A stretch of 47,177 bases of DNA from Verrucomicrobiota bacterium (GTDB lineage Bacteria > Verrucomicrobiota > Verrucomicrobiia > Verrucomicrobiales > DEV007), in assembly GCA_002862135.1 (NCBI GenBank), contig PKCI01000021.1, forward strand, positions 1 to 47,177. Reading direction: 5' to 3'. A program made the position numbers and the translations under genes. Of the stretch, positions 9,227-18,268 are shown piece after piece. The notes below the pieces were generated by a model. The model was not told where the DNA came from and ran no database searches. It saw nothing but the letters and a program-made list of their open reading frames with translations. Positions within the stretch are counted from its first letter, which is position 1; each line of letters begins with the position of its first letter.

Positions 9227-12200
9227 TTGAATGACTCGGTGAATTTCTATGCCACAACGGCGCTGACTGCGGCCTTCATACTCGTCACGCCCTCAGCCTC
9301 TGATGCGGGGGATGCTCCGCCCCCGATTGCCGAGTGGACCTTCGACTCTAGGAAAGCGCCTCAACACTGGACCGGATCCGGCGGCAAATTCGACGAACCC
9401 GGCCCGCAGCCACCGCTCTATACCAACCAGGCAAGGGACAACCTGGCCGTTCAGTTCGCCGGGAAGAACGGACACATTGTCATCCGCGATCAGGACAATG
9501 GAGGACCCACCAACCTGAAGTTCAAAGACGGCGAGACACTTGCCGTCGAAGCCTGGATTCAAATCGATTTCCTGGGCAAGGATCACATGGCCTATTTGAT
9601 AGGCAAAGGACGTCATGCCAGGGACAAGAAGACGCTCGGCGACGAGAATCAAAACTACGCTATCCGCGTCAAGGGAACCGGCAATGGAGCTAGGCTAGGC
9701 CTCCTCTTCAGCAGCGAAGATCCTGAAACGGGTAATCGGGGATGGCACCGCTGGTGGAGCAACAACCTGATAAACGCGTCGGGCTGGCATCACGTTTCGT
9801 TGGCTTTCACTTTTGGAAGAGGAGACAGCCTTTTTGCTACGATCGACGGCAAGCCAACCAAGGGGACCTGGGACTTAGGAGGCAAAACCAATCTCCCTCC
9901 GGTGACAGATCACGCCGATCTCGTCATCGGCACCGGCTACAGCCAGAGGACCAGCGAATCGTTTCATGGGAAGATGGCCCACCTCGCCATCTATCGCGAA
10001 AAACTCGCCCCTGAATTGCTCGCTTCGCGCTATCAATTCACTCCGCCACCGCCACCAGTGACCCGCAACACGCTCAAGCAAGCGAAACTCTTGGTTCAAA
10101 TCAGCGAGAAGGGCGTCCCTACGGCCAACGCCTGGCCTGATCTTCCGGAAGTCACCGAATCTTGGGAGGAAACTCACTTCGGCTTCACCGACTGGCCGCA
10201 GAAATACATCAGCACCGGCGTTCGGGCTGATCGAGCCAATCCCAGCCATTTTCGCGCTTCTGCGCTCATCACGATCCCCAAGGGTAGTCATCGCCTGCTT
10301 CTCCGCGGACGAGGGGCCACGCGCCTCTATATCGATGAAGAAAAAGTGTTGGAAAATCCATTCCCTCCCGCCACCTCGGACGCGCACCACAAGATCTCAG
10401 CCCAGGACGACTACCTCGACCTCGGACCTGATTTTCGCTTCGCCCCTCCCGGCAATCGAGAGAACTGGACCGAGTTCACCAGCGAAGGTGGAGAGCATCT
10501 CGTCATTCTCGAATCCATGATCGGCGGACTCGTCGGCAATAATCCCCGTCGTCCTGAATTCGGCGAAACGGTCGTCGCTATTTCCTTTGAAGGCACCAAC
10601 ACCTGGGAACTCCTCTCCCCCGGCAATGACCACTACGCCTACACTGACCAGGGCTGGGCCGAATATCAAAACTACCGCGACAACTGGCTCGCGGACTACG
10701 ACGCTAAGGCTCGTGAATCCCGCCGGCAAGTAAACGCGCCCTACTGGAACAAACGTCGCAAAGCCGCGAAGCAATGGATCGCTTCCACCGAAGAAGTCGA
10801 AGTCCCCGAACTTCCTGAAGGTCTTCCCGCCACAAACGCGATCGATCACTTCATCGGAGCCCGCATCGCTCAAGTCAAGAAGGAGCAACGGCTCTCTGCC
10901 GGTGGCCGTGTCGACTACTTCGAAGACATCCAGCCACTCCTGGAATCCCGCTGCTACGACTGCCATCAGGGGGGCAAGGTCAAAGGCGACCTCCGACTCG
11001 ATCAGCACGTCGCTGCTCTTGAGGGAGGCAAATACGATGGGCCGGGCATCACTCCGGGCAATCCTGACAAAAGCTCTATCATTTTCCGCATCGGGAAAGA
11101 TGCCGGCGACGACATTATGCCGCCGAAGGGCGATCCGCTGTCGAAAAATCAAATCACCTCTCTGACCCAATGGATTGAAGAGGGCGCCCACTGGCCGCAG
11201 TTCAATGTCACTTCCTTTGAACCCACTGCGCTCGCCGATGACCTCACCTTCCTGCGAAGACTTTTTCTCGACACTGTGGGCGTGCCGCCAACCGAGAAGG
11301 AAATCGAAAGCTTCCTTGCCGCCGACGCAGAATTTCGACGCGCCGAGACCATCGACCAACAGCTCGACGATCCCCGCTGGGCTGATCATTGGATGGGTTA
11401 CTGGCAAGATGTTCTCGCGGAGAACCCCAATATCATCAATCCCACGCTCAATAATACCGGGCCGTTCCGCTGGTGGATTTACGAGTCACTCATCGACAAC
11501 AAGCCCGTCGACCTTTTCGTCACCGAACTGCTCCGCATGGAAGGCAGCGAACGCTTCGGCGGCCCGGCCGGATTCGAAATCGCTTCGAATAACGATGTGC
11601 CCATGGCTGCCAAGGGCATCATCGTCGGGTCGGCCTTTCTCGGCGTGCAGTTGAGGTGTGCCCGTTGTCACGACGCACCAGCCCATGAATGGCGGCAGCA
11701 GGATCTTTTCGAACTGGCTGCCATGCTCAAGGAGGAACCTATCAAGGTCCCTGCCACCAGCAGCGTTCCGATGGATCGCTTTCACGAGACCGGGCGCAAA
11801 CCGCTCATCGATGTCACACTCGAGCCCGGAGCTGAGGTCGCCCCGGCCTGGCCTTTCGCCAAATTCTGCGACGAAGAAGTGGCCCGCTCTCTCGCCGCCA
11901 ATCCTGACAGTCCCCGCGACCGTCTTGCCGCGACCATCACGGCGCCGCACAATGAACGCTTCGCGCAGGTGATTGCCAACCGCGTCTGGCAACGGCTCAT
12001 GGGGCGCGGTATCGTCGAAACCGTCGACGACTGGGAGAAGTCCTCTCCATCTCACCCTGATCTGCTTGCCTGGCTCGGGCGGGAACTGGTCAAACGCGAC
12101 TACGACCTCAAGCATCTCGCCCGGCTCATTCTCAACTCGCATGCCTACCAGCGCACCGTCGACCCTGACCTTACCGAAGCGAGCCCGCTTTACATCGCCC

Positions 12201-12937
12201 AGGCACCCCGCCGACTCAATGCCGAGCAAATTGTCGACTCTCTCTTCTCCGCCACCGGTAAACCCTTCCGTGTCGAGGAACTCAGCCTCGACGTCGACAG
12301 CATTCGCCCGCTGCGACAATCGATTACCCTCGGTCATCCCCGTCGCGCCTGGATGCTCGCTTCCACCTCCAACGAGCGCGACCGACCCAGCCTTTCCCTG
12401 CCGCGGGTCCAGGCCGTTGCCAGTATCATGGAAACCTTTGGTTGGCGCGGTGCCCGACAGGATCCCGTCAGCATTCGCGACAACGAAACTAACGTCTTGC
12501 AACCGGCGATTCTTGCGAACGGAACGATGGGAACATGGCTGACCCGGCTCAGCGATGATCATGGCGTCACCGCTCTCGCCGGAGAGGACCAATCTATTGA
12601 AACCTTCGTCGAGCGTCTCTACCTGCGCCTCCTGACACGCCCACCAACCGCAGAAGAACTGAACCGCTACGTCGCTTACCTCTCGAAAGGATACGAGACC
12701 CGCCTTGTTGCTCCCGAGGATCGTGTTTCTCCGTCACCTGCGCCCCGCGAACTGCGTCGCTATATTTCCTGGTCAAACCACCTCGACAGCGCCGCCAACG
12801 TGCTCGCCCAGCAATACGAAGCCGAGGCTCGGCGCGGAGATCCGGCCACCCAAGCTCTTGAATTCGACTGGCGCCTGCGTCTCGAAGACGTTCTCTGGGC
12901 GTTGCTCAACGCACCTGAATGGATTTACACCCCTTGA
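9227..12937 (+). CDS. PSD1-type giant cytochrome protein: LamG - PSCyt1 - DUF1549 - DUF1553
   Basis: A 1236-residue exported protein typical of PVC bacteria. After a hydrophobic leader, residues about 30-270 resemble a LamG/concanavalin domain (IAEWTFD start, GWHHVSLAF motif). Residues about 290-540 are a poorly defined beta-rich stretch. PSCyt1 follows at 565-655 with a haem-type C-x-x-C-H at 576-580 (CYDCH) and an IMPPKG ligand-type Met. DUF1549 carries a second C-x-x-C-H at 811-815 (CARCH). DUF1553 makes up the C-terminal third. The role is unknown; electron transfer during extracellular polymer oxidation has been suggested for the family. The start is odd: an in-frame TGA lies directly upstream, so initiation must be at TTG 9227 or GTG 9239, and the leader lacks the usual positive charges. 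It is followed after 33 bp by its normal partner, a DUF1501 protein. Confidence 0.9.
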   Translation: MNDSVNFYATTALTAAFILVTPSASDAGDAPPPIAEWTFDSRKAPQHWTGSGGKFDEPGPQPPLYTNQARDNLAVQFAGKNGHIVIRDQDNGGPTNLKFKDGETLAVEAWIQIDFLGKDHMAYLIGKGRHARDKKTLGDENQNYAIRVKGTGNGARLGLLFSSEDPETGNRGWHRWWSNNLINASGWHHVSLAFTFGRGDSLFATIDGKPTKGTWDLGGKTNLPPVTDHADLVIGTGYSQRTSESFHGKMAHLAIYREKLAPELLASRYQFTPPPPPVTRNTLKQAKLLVQISEKGVPTANAWPDLPEVTESWEETHFGFTDWPQKYISTGVRADRANPSHFRASALITIPKGSHRLLLRGRGATRLYIDEEKVLENPFPPATSDAHHKISAQDDYLDLGPDFRFAPPGNRENWTEFTSEGGEHLVILESMIGGLVGNNPRRPEFGETVVAISFEGTNTWELLSPGNDHYAYTDQGWAEYQNYRDNWLADYDAKARESRRQVNAPYWNKRRKAAKQWIASTEEVEVPELPEGLPATNAIDHFIGARIAQVKKEQRLSAGGRVDYFEDIQPLLESRCYDCHQGGKVKGDLRLDQHVAALEGGKYDGPGITPGNPDKSSIIFRIGKDAGDDIMPPKGDPLSKNQITSLTQWIEEGAHWPQFNVTSFEPTALADDLTFLRRLFLDTVGVPPTEKEIESFLAADAEFRRAETIDQQLDDPRWADHWMGYWQDVLAENPNIINPTLNNTGPFRWWIYESLIDNKPVDLFVTELLRMEGSERFGGPAGFEIASNNDVPMAAKGIIVGSAFLGVQLRCARCHDAPAHEWRQQDLFELAAMLKEEPIKVPATSSVPMDRFHETGRKPLIDVTLEPGAEVAPAWPFAKFCDEEVARSLAANPDSPRDRLAATITAPHNERFAQVIANRVWQRLMGRGIVETVDDWEKSSPSHPDLLAWLGRELVKRDYDLKHLARLILNSHAYQRTVDPDLTEASPLYIAQAPRRLNAEQIVDSLFSATGKPFRVEELSLDVDSIRPLRQSITLGHPRRAWMLASTSNERDRPSLSLPRVQAVASIMETFGWRGARQDPVSIRDNETNVLQPAILANGTMGTWLTRLSDDHGVTALAGEDQSIETFVERLYLRLLTRPPTAEELNRYVAYLSKGYETRLVAPEDRVSPSPAPRELRRYISWSNHLDSAANVLAQQYEAEARRGDPATQALEFDWRLRLEDVLWALLNAPEWIYTP

Positions 12938-12970
12938 AGTTTTGGTATTCTTTCTTTTAATTCGCGCCTT

Positions 12971-14284
12971 ATGAAAACGCCCCGCCACCATTCGTCCCGC
13001 CGCGACTTTCTCAAGACCACGGCCCTGGGAGCTACCGCTCTCGCTACCTCCGACGGGATCGCCTCAGAACTAATCGCGAGCGCTGCCGCAACCAACCCTG
13101 CACTTGGCAAAGCGGAACACTGCATCTTCATCTGGCTCGGTGGCGGCATGGCTCAGATCGACACTTTCGACCCGAAGCGCAAGGGGGACTCCAGCGCTTC
13201 GCCGAAGAAGTCAGGCTCCGAATACGAATCCATTGATACCGCGACTCCCGGCGTAAAATTCTGCGAACATCTACCCAGACTCGGAGGCCTGACTGATCAT
13301 CTCACCGCAGTACGAACCATCAATCACCACGTCATTGACGAACACGCCTTTGCCACCAACATGGTTCACACCGGTCGGATGATCAGTGGCAGCATCACCT
13401 ATCCTTCGATCGGCTCGATCGTCGCCCACGCGCGCGGTGCTGCCAACCCATCTGTCCCGGCCTACATGCTGATCGGCTATCCCAACGTGAGCCGCGGCCC
13501 CGGTTTCCTCGGAGCGAAAGACAGCTTCGTTTACCTGACCGACACAGAAAACGGCCCCGCCGGTTTCTCCCGGCCCGATGATGTTTCGCCTTCCCGTGCC
13601 GAAAAGCGCCAGGCGCTGCTCGACCCACTCATGGACCGTGCTCAGGGAGATTCCTTAGTTTCCAGCTATCGCGATGCCCAGCGCGAAGCCCTTCGACTCG
13701 CGGGCCCTGATTTCATGCGTCACTTTAATCTCTCCGACGAATCTCCGGAACTCCGCAATCTCTACGGAAACGAGTTCGGCCAGCGCTGCCTGCTTTCGCG
13801 ACGCCTCGTTCAGGCCGGAGTGAGATTTATCGAAGTGTCCCACAACCTCAATTTCATGAACGGGACCGGCTGGGACACCCACAAGGGCGGCCAGAAAAAT
13901 CAGCATCTCCTCATCGAGGAGCTTGACATCGCCATGTCAGCGCTCATCACGGATCTTCGCTCCAAGAGGCTGCTCGATAAAACGCTCATCGCCTTTGGAA
14001 CCGAGTTCGGTCGACCCGCCTCCTACGATAGCGATGGCGGCCGCGGCCACCAGGGATCCTGCTTCAGTCTCGTTCTCGCCGGAGGAGGCCTCAACCACTG
14101 CGGCGCCTACGGGGTTACCGACGATCTCAGCAAAGAGATTCTCGAGAATCCAGTCAGCATTCCGGACTTTCACGCGACCATCCACGCCACCCTCGGAATC
14201 GACCCCGCCATGGAGCTGCACGACGGATCCCGCCCCGTACCCATCACAGACGGAGGAACCCCCATCAGCTCGCTGATTGCCTGA
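12971..14284 (+). CDS. DUF1501 protein with Tat signal
   Basis: A 437-residue DUF1501 protein. The N-terminus has a twin-arginine export motif (SRRDFLK) before a hydrophobic Ala-rich stretch, so it is probably exported folded, perhaps with a cofactor. The body shows the family pattern: HCIFIWLGGGMAQIDTFD, the HYV-type segment NHHVIDEHAFATNMVHTGR, WDTHKGG and GTEFGRPA. DUF1501 is structurally related to the sulfatase/alkaline-phosphatase superfamily, and in PVC genomes it nearly always follows a PSCyt1/DUF1549/DUF1553 gene, as here (33-bp gap). Function unproven. It ends the co-directional block that starts with the DUF6807 gene; no strong terminator follows. Confidence 0.9.
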   Translation: MKTPRHHSSRRDFLKTTALGATALATSDGIASELIASAAATNPALGKAEHCIFIWLGGGMAQIDTFDPKRKGDSSASPKKSGSEYESIDTATPGVKFCEHLPRLGGLTDHLTAVRTINHHVIDEHAFATNMVHTGRMISGSITYPSIGSIVAHARGAANPSVPAYMLIGYPNVSRGPGFLGAKDSFVYLTDTENGPAGFSRPDDVSPSRAEKRQALLDPLMDRAQGDSLVSSYRDAQREALRLAGPDFMRHFNLSDESPELRNLYGNEFGQRCLLSRRLVQAGVRFIEVSHNLNFMNGTGWDTHKGGQKNQHLLIEELDIAMSALITDLRSKRLLDKTLIAFGTEFGRPASYDSDGGRGHQGSCFSLVLAGGGLNHCGAYGVTDDLSKEILENPVSIPDFHATIHATLGIDPAMELHDGSRPVPITDGGTPISSLIA

Positions 14285-14681
14285 ACCCCTCGTGATAAGC
14301 AACCCGATTCTTTTTCCATCATTTTTAGACGAAGTGGTCAGGCTCCGACACTTCCGACGAGCCATTGCATCAAAGGGCCGTTCTTAGAACACCTTCCAAC
14401 TGGTGACGAGTATCCGAGGACCTTCCCCCCTTGGAAAGGAGTTTCCAAACGCGATTGATTCATGGAGCACTGCTTGCGTGGTGGCCGCTAATCTCCGAAT
14501 TTGCCCATTAGTAATTTTCCGCCTACGGCCTTTTAAAAAGGCTGCCAAATTTGTTATGGACGTGAGGGGGGCGCTCCATAGAACTTAGAATTCCTATGCC
14601 TCCTGCCTGCTGATTCTGCCTTACGTATCGAGGAAAAATTTGGTAAGGCCCTACCCAGAAATCAGTTCTAGAGATCCACCA
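14285..14681. other. Intergenic region, 397 bp, no gene recognised
   Basis: Only a short frame of about 60 codons (14403-14588) occurs here and it has no family features. A near-perfect palindrome, GCCTTTTAAAAAGGC, lies around 14528-14542. The region probably carries the promoter of the downstream sulfatase, but I cannot assign -35/-10 boxes with confidence. Confidence 0.5.
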
Positions 14682-16529
14682 ATGAAGTTATTTGCTGCTG
14701 TTGCCACCTTTTCACTCAGTATTCTCTGCTCACTGAACGCGTCTCAACGCCCGAATATCCTGTTTATCCTGGCGGACGATCTTGGCTGGGCCGACACCAC
14801 CCTGTATGGCCACACAGATCTCTTCGAAACTCCCAACCTGGAGCAACTCGCCAGTCGAGGAATGCTCCTGACGCGACATTACACATCCAGTCCTCTCTGC
14901 TCACCCACTCGCTCTGCTGTCTTGACCGGGCTGCATCCCGCGCGAACCGGCTTTACCACACCAGGGGGCCACACCGCAAAGGTGGTGCTGCAAGCCGCCG
15001 CCGCAGAGTCCGGCAAAACCGATCAAAAACTGACGCGTCTCCAACCGGTCACACGACTGAACACCACTTACGAAACAATTTCTCGACGCCTTAAAGCTGA
15101 AGGCTACGCAACAGCGCATTTTGGTAAATGGCATCTTGGCACGGAACCCTACTCACCACTCGAACACGGATTTGATATCGATATACCTCACCACCCGGGA
15201 CCCGGGCCAGCTGGCAGCTACGTGGCTCCATGGAACTTTAAACACATAAAGGAGGCTTATCCCGGCGAACACATCGAAGACCGGATGGGCGATGAAATTG
15301 TCGCCTATCTTGAGAAGGAGAGAGACCAGCCGTTTTTCATCAACTACTGGCAATTCTCCGTTCACGGGCCCTTTAATGCCAAAGAGTCGTATGTCGAGGA
15401 CTACCGATCCAAAATCGATCCCAACAGTTCTCAAAACAGCCCCACCTACGCAGCAATGGTGAAGACTCTCGACGAAAACATTGGCAAGGTGTTGGAAGCC
15501 CTCGATCGCCTCGACCTTGCCAAGAATACCATCATCATTTTTTCATCCGACAACGGAGGCAACATGCACAGCAATGTCAACGGTAGCTACCCAACCTCAA
15601 ATGCCCCCTTACGGGGAGGCAAAGGGGCTAACTGGGACGGCGGAACGAGGGTTCCAGGCATTGTTGTCTGGCCGGGGCAGGTCGAAGCCGGGTCGACGAG
15701 CGATGAATTCGTTACGAGCACCGACTTCTTCCCCACCCTATTGGAAATGCTGAGTTTAAAGCCTTCTCCAAACCAGATATTCGACGGCGCTAGCGCTCTA
15801 CCGATTTTCAAAGGAGAGAGCATAGGCAACCGCCCTATCTTCACTTTTTTCCCTCACTCCACTGGAGTTCCAGACACCCTCCCTCCAAGCGTTGCGATCT
15901 ACGAGGAGGATTGGAAACTGTTTCGCTTCTTTCATGATGCGCCGGGAGGAGACCATCGCCATGTGCTCTACAATCTTACCGACGATATTGGCGAAACCAC
16001 TGACATCGCTTCTGCTCATCCCGAGCGGGTTGAGCAAATGATAGCCAGGCTTGATGCATTCCTTGAGAATACCGGAGCGGTTTTGCCGAACTACAATCCG
16101 AACTATCAGCCCACCAATCCCAAATTGAATGAGCTCGGACTCGTTCCAGGAAAGAATGCCGTCCTGTCTATCGAGGATGGCAAGTTCGTGGTTGAGGCAA
16201 CCGACACCCAGGCAAACTTCGAACTGGAAACATCAGCGAATCCCGGAAGCCTCAGTCTGAGCGTTCACTTTATCTCGACCGCGAGTGGCCGCATTGACTT
16301 GAGATGGGCTGAAGAAGGCGTTAAACCGGAATACTACAGGAGCAGACTCACTCGCTCCGACCACTACCCGGAAAGTGAAGAGACCATGGTTGAGCTTCCC
16401 TTCGAGGCTGGCGCAACCGTGACCTCCTTTCGAATCGACTTCATGCAACCTGCTGGCACCATTCGGGTAGAAAAGATCGAAATTAAACGCAATGGCACAG
16501 TGGAAAAAGCGTGGGTGTTCACTGACTAA
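14682..16529 (+). CDS. Type I sulfatase with C-terminal beta-rich extension (C-S-P-T-R)
   Basis: The start at 14682 is preferred over 14640 because it begins a good signal peptide (MKLFAAVATFSLSILCSLNA), giving about 615 residues. Motifs: LADDLGWAD with the first metal Asp pair; Cys73 in CSPTR, the formylglycine site; FGKWHLG; and FSSDNGGN. The catalytic domain ends near residue 480. A further roughly 120 residues (VLSIEDGKFVVEATD to the end) look like a beta-sandwich accessory module, possibly for carbohydrate binding, that most sulfatases in this window lack; the one at 45114 has a comparable but different tail. Expected location periplasm or outside. The next gene, 42 bp downstream, encodes a double DUF1080 protein. 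Confidence 0.93.
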   Translation: MKLFAAVATFSLSILCSLNASQRPNILFILADDLGWADTTLYGHTDLFETPNLEQLASRGMLLTRHYTSSPLCSPTRSAVLTGLHPARTGFTTPGGHTAKVVLQAAAAESGKTDQKLTRLQPVTRLNTTYETISRRLKAEGYATAHFGKWHLGTEPYSPLEHGFDIDIPHHPGPGPAGSYVAPWNFKHIKEAYPGEHIEDRMGDEIVAYLEKERDQPFFINYWQFSVHGPFNAKESYVEDYRSKIDPNSSQNSPTYAAMVKTLDENIGKVLEALDRLDLAKNTIIIFSSDNGGNMHSNVNGSYPTSNAPLRGGKGANWDGGTRVPGIVVWPGQVEAGSTSDEFVTSTDFFPTLLEMLSLKPSPNQIFDGASALPIFKGESIGNRPIFTFFPHSTGVPDTLPPSVAIYEEDWKLFRFFHDAPGGDHRHVLYNLTDDIGETTDIASAHPERVEQMIARLDAFLENTGAVLPNYNPNYQPTNPKLNELGLVPGKNAVLSIEDGKFVVEATDTQANFELETSANPGSLSLSVHFISTASGRIDLRWAEEGVKPEYYRSRLTRSDHYPESEETMVELPFEAGATVTSFRIDFMQPAGTIRVEKIEIKRNGTVEKAWVFTD

Positions 16530-16571
16530 ACTCCCGATTTCATCTTCAACTTTTTTTGGCCAACCGGTTTC

Positions 16572-17813
16572 ATGAAACTCCCCATAACACTACTTACCCT
16601 CGCTGCCCTCTCCTTTCACTCACTGGCACAGGAAGAGTCACTCACCCCAATTTTCAATGGCCGAAACCTTGATGGCTGGAACACAGATGACGCTCTCGTC
16701 GCTTCCCACTGGCTGATTTCAGACGGACAGATTATCGGAGACAATCCAGATAAGAAGGGTTCCGTGCTCTGGACCAAGGCCAACTACAATAACTACGAAC
16801 TGAACCTCTATTTTCAGACAGACTCCCCCGACTATGACTCTGGAGTCTTCGTCCGCGGACCTAGCCACCAGGTTCAGATCGGCGTTTCCCGATCGCTGAA
16901 GATTGACCTCACGGGCTGCATATACTGTCCCAAAGATCTTCAGGGGAAATACCCGATTCAATCCGACAAGGTCAAAACGACGCACAAGCTGGGTGAATGG
17001 AACGCACTGAAAATCCGTGTGATCAACAACCGTATCGTCACCCACCTCAACGGCGAACTCATCAACGACTACATGACCGCGGCCATGCCGAAAGAAGGCC
17101 CGATCGGTCTGCAGGTCCATGCCGGAGTACACCAGAAGATGCGCTTCAAAAACCTTGAAATCCAGCCGACCCGCTATGACGAACCCGGAGTCGTCGAACC
17201 GCAATACGATGGTATTCCAGTTCCCGTCCCCAACGGAGCGACTGTTCTCTTTGATGGCAAAGACCTCAGCCTCTGGAGAGGTATGCCTCGCAAGGGAGTT
17301 GAAAACCCCGCTGGAGAAGTCCGCTGGAAAGTTGAAAGCGGCTTCATGCAGGTCACGCCCCGTCAGGGAGGCATTACTCTCAAAGAACCTCTGCTCACCA
17401 GTGGACATCTCCATATCGAGTGGGCCACCCCCGCTGAGGTTACCGGTCAGGGCCAGGGTCGTGGAAACAGTGGTGTCTTTATTCAGGGCTTCCCTGAAGT
17501 ACAAGTCCTCGATTCCTTCAACAACAAGACCTACCATGACGGACAGGCCTCGGCCCTTTACAAGCACGCCCCACCTCTCGTCAATGCTTCACGTGGCCCC
17601 GGCAAGTGGCAGAAATATGATATCCATTTTTCCCGCGCCGAAGTCGAAAACGGCAAAGTTACCAAGCCAGCTTACCTGACCGTTTATCACAACGGCATTC
17701 TTACCCAGGACAAGATCCCCTTCCTCAACAAGGCTCAGAATGGAGGCCTCAGTCTCCAGGACCACAACAACCCCGTCCGCTTCCGAAACATCTGGTTTCT
17801 ACCCACGGAGTGA
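16572..17813 (+). CDS. Exported double-DUF1080 protein
   Basis: A 413-residue protein with a signal peptide (MKLPITLLTLAALSFHSLAQ) and two DUF1080 domains in tandem. The first, about residues 25-205, opens with LTPIFNGRNLDGWN; the second, about 220-413, opens with ATVLFDGKDLSLWRG. Both keep the SGVF-type motif (YDSGVFVRG in the first, RGNSGVFIQG in the second) and the closing segment of the family (LQVHAG; LSLQDHNNPVRFRNIWF). This looks like an internal duplication or fusion: single-domain members are usually about 200-260 residues. Likely role: hydrolysis of oxidised (3-keto) glycosides or sugar binding in the periplasm, working with the sulfatase 42 bp upstream. The two halves are clearly divergent from each other. 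Confidence 0.88.
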   Translation: MKLPITLLTLAALSFHSLAQEESLTPIFNGRNLDGWNTDDALVASHWLISDGQIIGDNPDKKGSVLWTKANYNNYELNLYFQTDSPDYDSGVFVRGPSHQVQIGVSRSLKIDLTGCIYCPKDLQGKYPIQSDKVKTTHKLGEWNALKIRVINNRIVTHLNGELINDYMTAAMPKEGPIGLQVHAGVHQKMRFKNLEIQPTRYDEPGVVEPQYDGIPVPVPNGATVLFDGKDLSLWRGMPRKGVENPAGEVRWKVESGFMQVTPRQGGITLKEPLLTSGHLHIEWATPAEVTGQGQGRGNSGVFIQGFPEVQVLDSFNNKTYHDGQASALYKHAPPLVNASRGPGKWQKYDIHFSRAEVENGKVTKPAYLTVYHNGILTQDKIPFLNKAQNGGLSLQDHNNPVRFRNIWFLPTE

Positions 17814-17837
17814 TGATCGGTTCGGCTGTTTCCGAGG

Positions 17838-17857
17838 CCTGCTTTGGCAGGGCTTTT
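17838..17857 (+). terminator. Possible terminator after the double DUF1080 gene
   Basis: A 5-bp stem, CCTGC and GCAGG with a TTTG loop, is followed by GC and four T, 24 bp past the stop codon. The stem is short, so this is a weak call. Confidence 0.3.
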
Positions 17858-17968
17858 CCCCGACTGAGCGGGGTAAGCAAATGCGACGTCACTGATTAAC
17901 GGAGTGATATCGCTACTTTGCTCGCGGTTACACAGGTACTTGCCAGAGTGTTAAGCCGATGAGGAGAT

Positions 17969-18004
17969 CTGCGAGGCCGTCATACCACCTCGACGGCCCC
18001 GCAG
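17969..18004. repeat. Strong inverted repeat with 13-bp arms
   Basis: Left arm CTGCGAGGCCGTC (17969-17981) and right arm GACGGCCCCGCAG (17992-18004) pair over 13 positions with a single A-C mismatch, around a 10-nt loop. It lies midway between two convergent genes and has no T tract on either side, so it is not a simple Rho-independent terminator. Confidence 0.6.
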
Positions 18005-18268
18005 ACAAGCACTTGTATAATCGGGCGGGAACCAAAACCACCAAGACTGATTCCAACCCTAATTGTTTTACAAGATAGCTGAGCGCGGAGGCTAGACGGC
18101 CTTGGCTTGAGCGACAACCCCCCCAAGTGAGGAGGATTGCTGTAGCGCTAAGATGACAGTCCAAACTGTCTCTCGAGGCCCCGCCCGGCGGCTAAGAGCA
18201 ACGGCAGTGCCCCCATACCCATAAGTTGATGGGATGAGCCCGACACCGCTCCGTTTACGGTGCCGCTA

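Larger units (their letters stand above)
17814..18268. other. Intergenic region between convergent genes, 455 bp, rich in inverted repeats
   Basis: This stretch separates the ends of the double DUF1080 gene and the histidine kinase. I find no credible gene; the short frames on the minus strand (17928-18164, 18148-18387) show no family motifs. It contains a possible terminator stem at 17838-17851 followed by T4, a CCCCG/CGGGG stem near 17858-17873, a strong 13-bp-arm hairpin (17969-18004) and a 7-bp stem just past the kinase stop (18243-18264). Such density is more than convergent terminators need, so a structured RNA or an old mobile-element scar is possible. Confidence 0.45.

Noticed and set aside
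10397-12592. Two long minus-strand frames (336 and 368 codons) inside the PSD1 gene
   Set aside because: Shadow frames of a recognised giant cytochrome gene; no signal peptide, motif or start context.
14403-14588. 61-codon frame in the intergenic region
   Set aside because: No ribosome-binding site, family pattern or consistent codon use; likely chance.
16719-17567. 282-codon minus-strand frame
   Set aside because: Antisense to the double DUF1080 gene, which has two well-matched domains and a signal peptide.
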